Shown here one piece after another: positions 21,509 to 32,044 of a DNA stretch of 64,000 bases. This DNA is from Rana temporaria (taxonomy: Eukaryota > Chordata > Amphibia > Anura > Ranidae). The DNA lies in NCBI RefSeq assembly GCF_905171775.1, contig NC_053494.1, positions 162,923,101 through 162,987,100 on the forward strand. Reading direction: 5' to 3'. Numbering within the stretch: position 1 is the stretch's first letter; each line of letters opens with the position of its first letter. The notes below the pieces were generated by a model. It was not told the origin of the DNA and did no database searches. It was given only the letters and a program-made list of their open reading frames with translations. The translations under genes and the position numbers were made by a program.

Positions 21509-23128
21509 TAGTATCTCACAAAAGTGTGTACACCCCCCCCACGTTTTGTAAATATTTTATTATATCTTTTCATGTGACAAAACTGAATAAATGCCATTTT
21601 GCTACAATGTAAAGTAGTGAGTGTACAGCTTGTATAACAGTGTACATTTTCTGTCTCCTCAAAAGAACTCAAAACACAGCCATTAATGTCTAAACCGCTG
21701 GCAACAAAAGTGAGTACATCCCTAAGTGAAAATGTCCAAATTGGGCCCAATTAGCAATTTTCACTTCCGGGGTCATGTGACTCATTTGTGTTACAAGGTC
21801 TCAGGTGCGAATGGGGAGCAGGTGTGTTAAATTTGGTGTTATCGCTCTCACTCTCTCATACTGGTCACTGGAAGTTCAGCATGACACCTCATGGCAAATA
21901 ACTCTCAGAGGATCTGAAAAAAAAAAATTGTTGCTCTACATAAAGATGGCCTAGGCTATAAGAAGATTGCCAAGACGTTGAAACTGAGCTGCAGCACGGT
22001 GAACAAAATCATATAGAAGTTTAACAGGACAGGTTCCACTCAGAACAGGCCTCGCCATGGTCGACCAAAGAAGTTGAGTGCAGGTGCTGGGCATCATATC
22101 CAGAGGTTGTCTTTGGGAAATAGACGTATGAGTGCTGCCAGCATTGCTGCAGAGGTTGAAGGGGTGGGGGGTCAGCCTGTTGGTGCTCAGACCATATGCC
22201 GCACACTGCAACAAATTGGTCTGCATGGCTGTCGTCCCAGAAGGAAGCCTCTTCTAAAGATGATGCACAAGAAAGCCCACAAACCGTTTGCTGAACACAA
22301 GCAGACTAAGGACGTGGATTACTGGAACAATGTCCTGTGGTCTGATGAGACCAAGATAAACTTATTTGGTTCAGATGGTGTCAAGCGTGTGTGGCGGCAA
22401 CCAGGTGAGGAGTACAAAGACAAGTGTGTCTTGCCTACAGTCAAGCATGGTGGTGGGAGTGTCATGTTCTGGGGCTGCATGAGTGCTGTCGCCACTGGGG
22501 AGCTACAGTTCATTGAGGGAACCATGAATGCTAACAAGTACTGTGACATACTGAAGCAAAGCATGATCCCCTCCCTTCGGAGACTGCGCTGCAGGGCAGT
22601 ATTCCAACATAATAATGAACCCAAACACACCTCCAAGACGACCATTGCCTTGCTAAAGAAGCTGAGGGTAAAGGTGATGGACTGGCCAAGCATGTCTCCA
22701 GACCTAAACCCTATTGAGCATCTGTGGGGCATCCTCCAACGAAAGGTCTTTAACATCCACCAGCTCTGTGATGTCATCATGGAGGGGTGGAAGAGGACTC
22801 CAGTGACAACCTGTGACGCTCTGGTGAACTCCATGCCCAAGAGGGTTAAGGCAGTGCTGCAAAAGAATGGTGGCCACACAAAATATTGACACTTTGGGCT
22901 CAATTTGGACATTTTCACTTAGGGGTGTACTTAGTTTTGTTGCCAGCGGTTTAGACATTAATGGCTGTGTGAGTTATTTTGAGGGGACAGCAAATGTATA
23001 TTGTTATACAAGCTGTACACTCCCTACATTACATTGTAGCAAAGTGTCATTTCTTCAGTGTTGAAACATAAAAAGATATATTTTTTTTACAAAAATTTGA
23101 GGAATGTACTCACTTATGTGAGATACTG
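21509..23128 (+). mobile_element. Tc1-like transposon, nearly full length
   Basis: TA (21507-21508) then tagtatctcacaaaagtg; the right end cacttatgtgagatactg is followed by TA (23129-23130). Inner inverted repeats (about 200 bp) are also visible, for example ttgccagcggtttagacatt on the right against its complement at about 21685. One transposase frame, mostly open, fills the middle. The best-preserved Tc1 copy in the window. Confidence 0.93.
21881..22889 (+). pseudogene. Tc1 transposase, 271-codon open frame, catalytic Asp lost
   Basis: Family role: DD34E transposase. The original start (ATG 21881) is followed almost at once by a stop, and another in-frame stop (tag at about 22014) precedes the long open part 22074-22889. 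Visible: paired-like domain remnant SIAAEVEGVGGQPVGAQT, first catalytic Asp in WSDETKINLFGSDGVKRVWR, KHGGGSVMFWGCMSA, then QHNNEPKHTSK where family members have QHDNDPKH. The second catalytic Asp is therefore Asn. The Glu motif SPDLNPIEHLWG is intact. A short deletion follows (QRKVFNIHQ). Cannot be catalytic as it stands. Confidence 0.92.
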
Positions 23129-23134
23129 TATATA

Positions 23135-23624
23135 CAGTGCCTTGAAAAAGTATTCATACCCCTTAACATTTTCCATATTTTGTCATGTTACAACCAAAAA
23201 GGTAAATGTATTTTATTGGGATTTTATGTGATAGACATTATAATAACACAAAGTGACACGTAATTGTGAAGTGGGAAGAAAATGATAAATGATAAAAGAA
23301 GAATGGGCAAAGATTTCACTCTCTAGATGTGCAAAGCTGGTAGAGGCATCCCCAAAAAGACTTGCAGCTGTAATTGCAGTGAAAGGCAGTTCTACAAAGT
23401 ATTGACTCCGGGGGGCTGAATACAAATGCACACCACACTTTTCACATATTTATTTGTAAAGTTTTGAAAACCATTTATCATTTTCCTTCCACTTCACAAT
23501 GATGTGCCACTTTGTGTTGGTTTATCACATAAAATCCCAATAAGATACATTTATGCTTTTGGTTGTGACATGGGGAAAAAAAATTGTAAAATGTAAATGG
23601 GTATGAATACTTTTTCAAGACTAT
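23135..23624 (+). mobile_element. Internally deleted Tc1 (mini-element)
   Basis: Starts cagtgccttgaaaaagtatt after tata and ends atactttttcaagactata. Same family as 2715-4564. Between about 23285 and 23295 the 5' terminal region joins directly to the transposase 3' end (AKISLSRCAKL-like codons, stop near 23405), so about 1.1 kb is missing. It begins only 6 bp after the neighbouring Tc1 ends. Confidence 0.85.
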
Positions 23625-23625
23625 A

Positions 23626-23629
23626 TGTA

Positions 23630-23725
<96 letters not shown>

Positions 23726-23743
23726 GTGTGTGTGTGTGTCTGT
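23626..23743. repeat. (TG)n(TA)n(TG)n microsatellite
   Basis: Compound dinucleotide run: tg repeats with ta interruptions, a pure ta core (about 23693-23722), then tg repeats. Directly abuts the mini-Tc1. The ORFs across it encode only simple CVCV/YIYI strings. Confidence 0.95.
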
Positions 23744-24476
23744 CGCTTAGACACGGGTCACCCACAGCTATTAAAACATCCAAGTCACAGTTTAGTGCAA
23801 GAGGAAATACCCCTATAGAAGAACTTGAATGTTTCATGCCTCATAAGATGAGAAATTAGAAAAAGTAATCAAATTTATCTGATAACATACAATAACTATG
23901 ATCAGATTGAGAAAAATGATCCAGTCATGACAAACGGATATATTCCAGAGGGCCATCTTCAGCTATGAGAGTCCCAGAGGAGAAGGGGGAAGTCCAGTTC
24001 GTGCATCCGGAAAGTATTCACAGTGCTTCACTTTTTCCACATTTTGTTATGTTACAGCCTTATTCCAAAATGGATTTAGTTCATTATTTTCCTCAAAATT
24101 CTACAAACAATTTCACATAATGACAACGTGAAAGAAGTTTGTTTGAAATCTTTGCAAATTCCTTAAAAATGTACATAAGTATTCAAAGCCTTTACCATGA
24201 CTCTCGAAATTGAGCTCAGGTGCATCCTGCTTCCACTGGTCGTCCTTGAGATTTTTCTGCAACTTGATTGGAGTCCCGCCTGTGGTAAATTCAGTTGATT
24301 GGACATGATTTGGAAAGGCACACACCTGTCTATATAAGGTCCCGCAGTTAACAGTGCATGTCAGAGCACAAACCAAGCCATGAAGTCCAAAGAATTGTCT
24401 GTAGACCTCCGAGACAGGATTGTATTGAGTCACAAATCTGGGTAAGGGTACAGAAAAATTTCTGCAGCATTGAAAG

Positions 24477-25544
24477 CAGGGCTGTGGAGTCGGAGTCGAG
24501 GAGTCGGAGTCGGGGGAAATTTTGGGTACTCGGAGTCGGCAAACAATGCACCGACTCCTACTCCTACTAAAAAAAAAAAGCAAGTTTAAATGTCCCAATT
24601 CACAAAAAGTTATAATTAATGACTTCTCTACTGTAAGAATAAAGACCAATGCATGCAGTGCCTCACGTAACCGCAAAACGAACACGTTAAGTGACCGTGA
24701 AGAAGCATGCTTTTCATGTGCTTCACTATATGGCACGCAACGCACAATTAGGAGCTACAATACTTATACTTTCCATAGTGTTGTGTTTTGCTTTTACAGG
24801 GAACGCATGTTAGAGAACCAGTAAGTGTCCAAATAAAAAAATTCCAACAGGAGTTTTAGAAAGCACTAAAAGAAGTTGAAAAGTATGATCGCTCATCAAA
24901 ACTTACTGTTGAAGAAGCCATCCTTGTTTATCCAGAGATCGTTAGTGATGTGGCCAGAATAGTTACTGCAATGCCACCCACCCAAGTCGGTGTCGAAAGA
25001 TTATTTTCAGCCCTAAAAATAATAAAGTCTGACTTAAGAGCCTCTATGAAAGAGGATCTGGCAGAGGCAATTCTCTTCCTTAGAACTCTACATTGAATTG
25101 ATTTGCATTTGCTAAGCCTAGAACTACATTTCAAGATTAATATAAACCATTTTTAGGTTTTCCAGATTTTGTTTTTGGTTCATTATAGATAAGCTTTGTT
25201 TTTGTTCTAAAACAACCAAATAATGTGGTTTGTATTTTTGAACTGGTAAAGATCCTGTTCCTGATGTTTATGCCTGCTGCTACTATCCAGCCACTTGATT
25301 CATTAATACATTTTTTTTTATAAAACGTTGTTTTCATTGTGTTTGTCTTTTGCTTAAACTGTGCAATACAGTAGACTGTTGGCTTCCCAGCCAGTAGTCC
25401 TGTGGTAGGTTGCGTTTCTTTCCCTCAAGGAATGTATAAAATACATTCGCATATTAATACAGAGGAGTCGGAGTCGGGGAGTCGGAAGTACATAAAACTG
25501 AGGAGTCGGAGTCGGAACATTTATCTACCGACTCCACAGCCCTG
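24477..25544 (+). mobile_element. hAT transposon (GGAGTCGG family)
   Basis: Terminal inverted repeats cagggctgtggagtcgg and ccgactccacagccctg, 17 bp and perfect, flanked by a perfect 8-bp duplication attgaaag (24469-24476 and 25545-25552). Subterminal ggagtcggagtcgg iterations at both ends. 1,068 bp, with the 3' part of a hAT transposase gene inside. A clean insertion into the Tc1 copy, so younger than it. Confidence 0.95.
24842..25096 (+). pseudogene. hAT transposase C-terminal dimerisation domain
   Basis: 85 codons to a stop at 25094-25096, with one internal stop (tag at about 24857). Contains YPEIVSDVARIVTAMPPTQ, VERLFSALKIIKSDLRA and EDLAEAILFLRT. This is the hATC fold in which hAT transposases dimerise; the conserved S/G-V-ERLFS and the L..R.....L pattern are visible. 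The N-terminal zinc finger and RNase H-like core are missing, so the element is non-autonomous. Confidence 0.88.
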
Positions 25545-26751
25545 ATTGAAAGTCCCAATGAGCACAGTGGCCTCCATCATCTGTAAATGGAAAAAGTTTG
25601 AAACCACCAAGACTCTTCTTAGAGCGGGCCACCCAGCCAAACTGAGCGATCGGGGTAGAAGGGCCTTAGGGAGGTGACCAAGAACCCGATTGTCACTCTG
25701 ACAGAGCTCCAGTCAACAACCATTTATGCAGCACTCCATAAATCAGGTCTGTATGGTAGAATGGCCAGACAGAAGCCACCCTCTCAGTAAAAGGCACATG
25801 ACGGCCCACCTGGAGTTTGCCAAAGGGCACCCGAAGGACTCTAAGACTATGAGAAACAAAATTCTCTGATCTGATGAAACAAAGATTAAACTCTTTGGCC
25901 TGAATTGCAAGCATTGTGTTTGGAGGAACTAGGCCCTGCTCATCAATACCATCCCTACAGTGAAACATGGCAGTGGCAGCATTATGCTGTGGGGATGTTT
26001 TCCAGTGGCAGAAACTGGGAGACTAGTCAGGATCGAGGGAAAGATGAATGCAGCAATGTACAGAGACATCCATGATAAAAAAACTACTCTGGACATCAGA
26101 CTGGGGCGAAGGTTTATCTTCCAACAGGACAACGACCCTAAGCACACAGCCAAGATAACAAATGGGTGGCTATGGGACAACTCTGTGAATGTTCTTGAGT
26201 GGCCCAGTAAGAGCCCAAAATTTTTACCTGATTGAACATCTCTGCAGAGATCTGAAAATAGCTGTGCACTGACATTCCCCATCCAACCTGATGAAGCTTG
26301 AGAGGTCCTGCCAAGAAGAATGGGAGAAACTGCTCAAAAGAATGTGCGCAAAGCTTGTAGCATCATACTCAAAGACTTGAAAGGCTGTAATTGGTGCCAA
26401 AGGTGCTTCAACAAAGTATTGAGCAAAGCCTGTGAATACTTATGTACATGGGGTTTATTTTTTATTTCTTTATAAATTTGCAAATATTTCAAACAAACTT
26501 CTTTCACATTGTCATTATGGGGTAATGCTTGTAGAATTTTGAGGAAAATAAGGAATTGAATCCATTTTGGAATAAGGCTGTAACATAACAAAATGTGGAA
26601 AAAGTGAAGTGCTGTGAATACTTCCTGGATGCACTGTATAACAAGGAAAGGTCAACATGCTCAGATTGTTGCAGAATGGAGCTGAGAACGGGTGTGAGCA
26701 GTGTAGGGGAGCCTGAGAGGCAGATAAAAGAAGTGACCCATGGGTGGATTT

Positions 26752-27007
26752 ACCCGTGGGCTTTCACACTGAGGCGATGCGCTGGCGGGACCGCTTCAAA
26801 AGTCCTGCTAGCAGCATCTTTGGAGCGGTGAGAGGAGCGGTGTGAAAACAATGGGACACCGCGGTAATATCGCCGGCAATGCGCCTCTGCAGAGGGGTTA
26901 AAACCACACCGCTAGCGGCCGAATACCGCCGCAATTCCGGTATATGGCCGCAAAAAATAGCGACGCTATACCGCCACCACACCTCCCGCCCCGGTGTGAA
27001 AGGGTCC
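26752..27007. repeat. Harbinger-like foldback MITE, TTA duplication
   Basis: Left end gggctttcacactgaggcg, right end ccggtgtgaaagggtcc, TTA at 26749-26751 and 27008-27010. GC-rich body with gccgcaa/cgctagcgg palindromes. Termini match 15596-15919. Confidence 0.65.
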
Positions 27008-27302
27008 TTAGTGTATACACCTGACTAGCTGTGCAGTTCAACAACAGAACAATGGCTGTTTAGTAGAGTTTTCATTTCACTTAGTAAAGGGGAATGTCAG
27101 AGGAGTGTATCTCCATGAAAGGAATGTGTAGCTGAGAATTGTGCATCTACTTGAGTGTGATCTCAATAACCTTTTCAGCAGATGGCTATTACCAGCATTA
27201 TCTTCATTATCCACATGTCCAGTTTTATTAATTTATATATAATTGTTTAAAGCTGACTTGCTGAAGTTCAAGCCGAGCATCAGAATGGGGAGGAAAAGGG
27301 AT

Positions 27303-28057
27303 TTAACCACTTCCCTACCCGCCCATGGTCATATGACGTCCACAGATGGGATCTCCCATCCTGGGTGGACATCATATGACGTCCTGGGCTTCCCGGCCAT
27401 CTAGGGTGCGCACGCACGCTGCGGCATCGCGCGCGATGTCTCCCGGACACTCGCGCTTGCCCTACGCAGATCCACGTCCTGTCAGAGGTAAGGAGACCGA
27501 TGTTGTGTTCCCATTACAGAGGAAAACACATTGGTCTCCTCCCCTTGTGAGTCCCCTCCCCCTACAGTTAGAATCACACACTAGGGAACATATTTTACCC
27601 CTTCAGCGCCCCCTAGTGTTAACCCCTTCCCTGCCCGTCACATTTATACAGTAATCAGTGCAGTTTTATAGCACTAATAGCTGTAAAAATGTGAATGGTC
27701 CCAAAAATGTGTCAAAAGTGTCCGATATGTCCGTCGCAATGTCACGGCCACAATAAAAATCGCTGATCACCGCCATTACTAGTAAAAAAAAAAAAAATAC
27801 AATGAAACTATGCCCTATTTTGTAGACGCTATGACTTTTGCGCAAACCAATCAATATATGCTTATTGCGATTTTTTTTATTTTTTTTTGCCAAAAATATG
27901 TAGAAGAATACATTTCAGCCTAAACTGAGGTTTTTTTGAGGATATTTATTATAGAAAAAAGTAAAAAAATATTGAATTGTTTTTCAAAATTTTTGCTCTA
28001 TTTTTGCTGATCAAAAGAAAGCTCTATTTGTGGGGAAAAAAAGGATATCAATTTAAT
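27303..28057. repeat. piggyBac-type element remnant (TTAACCACTT end)
   Basis: Begins TTAA then ccacttccctacccgcccat. The body includes the cagtaatcagtgcagtttta, cgctgatcaccgccattact and aagaaagctctatttgtggg blocks, which recur in reverse order and orientation in 54393-55740 and at the left end of the piggyBac at 40507. The right terminus is lost: at about 28057 the sequence changes abruptly to a Tc1/mariner tail. Confidence 0.6.
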
Positions 28058-28445
28058 TTGGGAGCCACCCCAGTGTACCCATCTTCTGATGCCTACTTCC
28101 AGCAGGATAATGCACCACGTCACAAAGCTCAAATCATCTCAAACTGGTTTCTTGAACATGACAATGAGTTTACTGTACTCCAGTGGCCTCCACAGTCACC
28201 AGATATCAATTCAATGGAGCACCTTTTGGGATGTGGTGGAACAGGAAATTTGCATAATGGATTTGCACATGAAAAATCTGCAGCAACTGCGTGATGCTAT
28301 CATGTCAATATGGACCAAAATCTTTGAGGAATGTTTCCAACACCTTGTTGAAGCTATGTCACAAAGAATTAAGGCAGTTCTTATAGGAAAAAGGGGGTCC
28401 AACCCTGTACTAGCAAGGTGTACCTAATAAAGTGTTCGGTGAGTG
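28058..28445 (+). mobile_element. Tc1/mariner 3' fragment
   Basis: Ends acctaataaagtgttcggtgagtg before TA (28446-28447), the terminus of a Tc1/mariner family ending in aataaagtg-ccggtgagtg. 5' truncated at a junction with the preceding repeat. Carries the transposase tail described next. Confidence 0.8.
28065..28400 (+). pseudogene. Tc1/mariner transposase C-terminal remnant
   Basis: Readable across two frames: SSDAYFQQDNAPRHKAQIIS (second catalytic Asp in QQDNAPRH), EFTVLQWPPQSPDINSMEHL (catalytic Glu kept in MEHL), then after a one-base shift NLQQLRDAIMSIWTKIFEEC and MSQRIKAVL. No N-terminal half. Confidence 0.8.
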
Positions 28446-28878
28446 TAGATCTGCAACAAGCGAGGGTGATGCCAATGCCCAGGAGCCAAGTTTAATGAAT
28501 ATATGGATAGAGACATGAAAAGGAGCATAAAAAAACAAACAAACGAAGATAATAATTTGTCCACATATATTCGCCCATCGTTGGTTCGAGAGTAAGCTGA
28601 AATGGTGTAAACAAAACATTCAAAGCTAGGTACTTTGGTTGCCTTTAAATATCCCAGCAGAGGTTATCAATTGTACTTGGCCTGTCAATCTTTGCTGCAC
28701 AGTGGGCAGACCACATTGGAAGTGTATTTTTTTTTGTTGCAGCTTTATCTTGGATACACATTGAACATCATCTAGTAAACTATACTTGTAAATTTAGAAA
28801 AAAAAAAAGCATTTTTTTTTTTTTTTTTAATAAATAGATAATTGGCATGTGGATAAAATATGTTTTCTACATTTACAG
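28446..28878. other. Intron end upstream of ATF2 exon
   Basis: No repeat identified except A- and T-runs near 28798-28830. The polypyrimidine/branch region before the acceptor at 28877-28878 is included here. Confidence 0.5.
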
Positions 28879-28965
28879 ATTGTCAGACCCGTCACCGTGG
28901 TGCCTACTATCCCAGGGATTCCAGGCCCTTCATCGCCACAACCTGTCCAGTCAGAGGCAAAGCTG
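28879..28965 (+). CDS. ATF2: ATF2 internal coding exon (PGIPGPSSPQPVQSEAK)
   Basis: 29 codons in phase 0 encoding IVRPVTVVPTIPGIPG followed by PSSPQPVQSEAKL. Vertebrate ATF2 reads LVRPVTMVPSVPGIPG then PSSPQPVQSEAKM just before the RLKAAL segment that leads to the bZIP domain. The acceptor is ctacatttacag (ending 28878); the donor gtaacg (28966-28971) is weaker than the other two. The last codon is CTG (Leu), where I recall Met in mammals. CREB5 shares PGIPGPSSPQPVQSEAK, but the companion exons decide for ATF2. It joins to 14927 without breaking frame. The next exon is not in the window. Confidence 0.96.
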
Positions 28966-29122
28966 GTAACGCATTTTTTTTAATGTTGTATTTTACTAAT
29001 GATGACAGGGTGTAACTTTATTACACGAGTAACTTCTTTGAGCGGTCAGTCCACTTAAAAATTTGATTTTGGGTTTGAATGAAAGCTGACCAGTTGAATC
29101 ACCCAGTAACTCCTTATAGCCC

Positions 29123-29513
29123 TTAAAGGGGAGTTCCATCCAAAAGTGGAACTTCCACTTATGTGATTCCTCGCCCCTCCAATGCCACATTTGGCACCTT
29201 TTGGGGGGGGAGGCAGGTACCTGTTTTTTCCAGGTCCCCTATCCCCACTTCCAGGAGACAGGGCCGCAGTGAATTACGTCAGCATCTCGACTCCCCCCTC
29301 CTCCCTCCCCTTCTGCCGGGATAGTGAGAGAGTGCAGCGCACTACACACATCCGCAGCAGGGACCGAAAGGCTACACTGCTGGGTTCCCTTACCCACAAT
29401 GGCGGTGGCAGCACCTGACCAGCCGATGTAAACATTGGCTGCAGTGCCGACATCGCTGGACTTCAGGATAGGTACGTGTCCTAACGTAATGTTAAAAGTC
29501 AGCAGCTACAGTA
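29123..29513. repeat. TTAA MITE, right end missing
   Basis: Begins TTAA then aggggagttccatccaaaag. The body carries gccacatttggcacctttt, ggtacctgttttttccaggt and gtcagcagctacagta, shared in order with 61885-62362 and 55790-56596. The right inverted terminus is absent, so this copy is truncated near 29513. Confidence 0.65.
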
Positions 29514-29689
29514 AGTTCATGGCTAATTGGTATGTTTCGTTCAAGGAATCCTGTCATAAAAAACATAGGGATTGTTGTTACTTATGTGCCCCTGGAAATT
29601 CTAGCTGCCTGGCCACTGTGCTTATGCTATAGTTTTGGTGCTTTCTTGTCACTGACCTGGAAGAAAAAGCATTTAAGATCTCACTCATT

Positions 29690-30311
29690 TTAAAGTGGTT
29701 GTAAACCCTTCTATATACCCAAGTGAATAATCTCAGGTATTACACAGAGGTTAAACAAATCCTCCTACATAAGTTGTACCTGTTTTTTTCTGTAGCCATC
29801 TTTTTACATCCATGAATGTAAACCCCAATTTTTATTTATTTAGTTAAGACTCATATCTGTTACAGCAAAGGATGTAATTTCATCTGTGCCCAGTCTTGCC
29901 ACGAAGAGTTAATCCAGCCCTGAGCAATCCTCTTATCTTTCTTCAGTAAGATAAAAACAGACACAGAGAAATAGGTGCTGAAGTCATGTGGTGACTTTCC
30001 TGGGTTTTTACTGGATGTTAGTAATCATGGGGCATAATACACAAGACCAGCAGAAGTTCTGTGAAAGAAATATCGATGCCTGGCCAAGGGGAGTGTAGAG
30101 GTGGGAGGTGACTCTACTGACATTATGACTCCACCCACCGAGCCCTGGACAACAGACCTGCCCACAAAATCCGGAGTATTTCAGGGCTCCAAACAGCTAA
30201 AGATCAGATATTTGACAGGTAAGGATACATGCAGGAGGCATGTATATCCTTATAGAACAGCACTGTGGAAGTAATTTAGAAATGATGAGAGTGAGTTTAC
30301 ATCCACTTTAT
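29690..30311. repeat. TTAA MITE (GGTTGTAAAC termini)
   Basis: Left end ttaaagtggttgtaaaccc; right end gagtttacatccacttta, whose edge has lost a perfect TTAA (ttat). Small internal hairpins such as aaggatacatgc/gcatgtatatcctt. Same terminal family as 270-711, 40708-41157 and 56026-56463. Confidence 0.65.
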
Positions 30312-30931
30312 AGTCCAGAACTAACACCGCTTTTCTGGGCTTCCAGAGGCAGGGGTGGGGACACTCTACACAATCTCATAGAGAAACATGTACAGGTTGT
30401 CAATCGCAGGCTGTGTGCTGGAACTCCCCACCCCGTCCCTCTGCATCCCTTGGAGTTTGTGCAGATGGCAGGAGAACCAAACTACAGACAGAAATCACAC
30501 TGGTTTGGATGAAGCAAGTGCACATTATAGAAGAGTATTCATTTTTCATGTTAAAGGTTTACAACTGCCTTGACTGGCCGCATTCTCAGGACAGAGAATC
30601 TGAAGATATTGAAGCCAGAAAAATACAGAAAAACGCATTTTCTGAAGGCGCACATTTGCAGCCCCCATGCTTGTATCACGTCAGATTTATTTTAAAGTTA
30701 ACTTCAGACTTTTGCAGTGCATTACTGCATGCACCTTAATACGCAGTAAAGCAAGTCTGATCCATAGAGGCCCCACCTCACAACTTACAGGACTTAAAGG
30801 ATCTGCTATTGACAGCTTGGTGCCAGATACCACAGCATACCTTCAAAGGTCTAGTGGTGTCCATGCCCCAAAATGGTCAGAGCTGTTTTGTGGGCAAAAG
30901 GTGACCTACTCAATCTTAGGTGGATATATCT
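30312..30931. other. Intronic sequence, nothing recognised
   Basis: Overlapping short open frames at 30388-30933 show no known domain and no splice context. No transposon ends seen. Confidence 0.4.
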
Positions 30932-31135
30932 AAAACTGGTTTAGAGGCACTCGCAGGTCTCGCAGAGGTGGAAATTCAAAGACAGCAGTATTTTTATTGT
31001 CAGCGTTTCGATAAAGACGGCTTGAGAAAAATGGACTGCGCTTCATGGAAACAGTGACAATAAAAACACTGCTATTTTTGATCTTCCGCCTCCGCAAGAC
31101 CCGTGAGTGCCTCTAAACCAGTTTTGGATTTATAT
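30932..31135. repeat. Inverted repeat (about 85-bp arms)
   Basis: aaaactggtttagaggcact through ttattgtcagcgttt is complementary to aacagtgacaataaaaaca through gcctctaaaccagtttt. The centre carries gtttcgataaagacggcttg. Likely a MITE or a retroelement-derived palindrome; no target duplication identified. Confidence 0.7.
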
Positions 31136-31429
31136 GAGTTTCTTTGTGGGTGAGCACCCTGGGCATTTACTTTAAATATAGAGTGCTTTGGCGCTATATA
31201 TAGATAATTTTTCATTCTAGCCACATAAGAATTATTCTACTTTCCCCCTTTTGTAAATATTTTTTGTTGTATTTAGCGTGAAAATATACTGTATATAAGC
31301 TGCCACAGTGCCCCCTGGTGTTATAATGCAAATACACTTATAAAAGTGGTTATCCTTTTTGTCATATCACATTTTAAGTTATTGCCTGTAAATCATAATT
31401 ATTTGGTTATATATATTTATATTTTCAGT

Positions 31430-31790
31430 ATCCTGCTGACTAGGGGAAAACTGCAAAAGACAGAACTGTAGCGTAGTTTATTCCTGTGACCATATGTAAT
31501 GCAAATGAGTAACCATGGTAACTAATGCTTGGCCACCTGAGGTATAAATTGACATAGCTCAGTGTGCTCTATGATGGTGACATGAGAAGGGATGTTTCAG
31601 GGGAAAATATGAATATGTATTATGCATGCTGACCCTACATCAGCTGGCTTTTGCTGAGCTTTCATTTTGATGTTGTCAGTCACAATTCCCAAAGCACAGA
31701 AGATAATGGATGCGGATCGCTGAATCATTGCGATCACTGTGAAATCCCCATCTGATGGCAAATCTCATTCCTGCAGTCAGACCTCAACAT
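31430..31790. promoter_or_regulatory. Candidate conserved non-coding element
   Basis: A balanced-composition block with no repeat signature, unlike its surroundings. It contains an octamer atgcaaat (31499-31506) and, three bases on, a perfect 14-bp palindrome gtaaccatggtaac (31509-31522) that fits an RFX X-box. An intronic enhancer is an inference; no expression or conservation data are available here. Confidence 0.3.
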
Positions 31791-32044
31791 GATGCACTAA
31801 AGGTGCATATGTCCATACATACAGCACATTCGATCATTATTGACCAAATCTGTCAATAATTAGGCTATGTGTGGTCCGCCCCAATATTCAAGACATCATT
31901 ATTATTAAAGAATGGCCATGATGGTCAAACACAGGCCATGCCAGTATATGCAAACCAGTACACATGGCACTCTGCAGTGTGGGGTTATCCAGTTTACCTT
32001 ATATCACAGTAATGTACAGAAATTTGTTGCTAAGTGCAGATTAA

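Larger units (their letters stand above)
24380..26422 (+). pseudogene. Tc1 transposase remnant (interrupted)
   Basis: Starts at ATG 24380 (MKSKELSVDLRDRIV) and ends at TGA 26420-26422. The hAT insertion sits about 30 codons in. Afterwards KHGSGSIMLWGCFPVAETGR, RLVRIEGKMNAAMYRDI and QQDNDPKHTAKI are readable. A deletion removes the middle of the DNA-binding domain (about 25705), a stop replaces Trp in the DDE entry motif (ctctgatctgatg), and the Glu motif region reads SPKFLPD then shifts. Dead copy. Confidence 0.88.
24000..26636 (+). mobile_element. Tc1-like transposon split by a hAT element
   Basis: Left end near 24000 (gtgcatccggaaagtattca) and right end aatacttcctggatgcactg before TA (26637-26638). 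Long internal inverted repeats (gttatgttacagccttattc on the left and its complement near 26565-26590). Without the 1,076-bp hAT plus duplication the element is about 1.56 kb. The left-most bases and TA are eroded. Confidence 0.88.

Noticed and set aside
22319..22918. 199-codon minus-strand open frame
   Set aside because: Exact antisense of the Tc1 transposase; coding signals are all on the + strand.
24113..24745. 210-codon minus-strand open frame
   Set aside because: Runs antisense across the Tc1/hAT junction, so it cannot be an ancestral gene.
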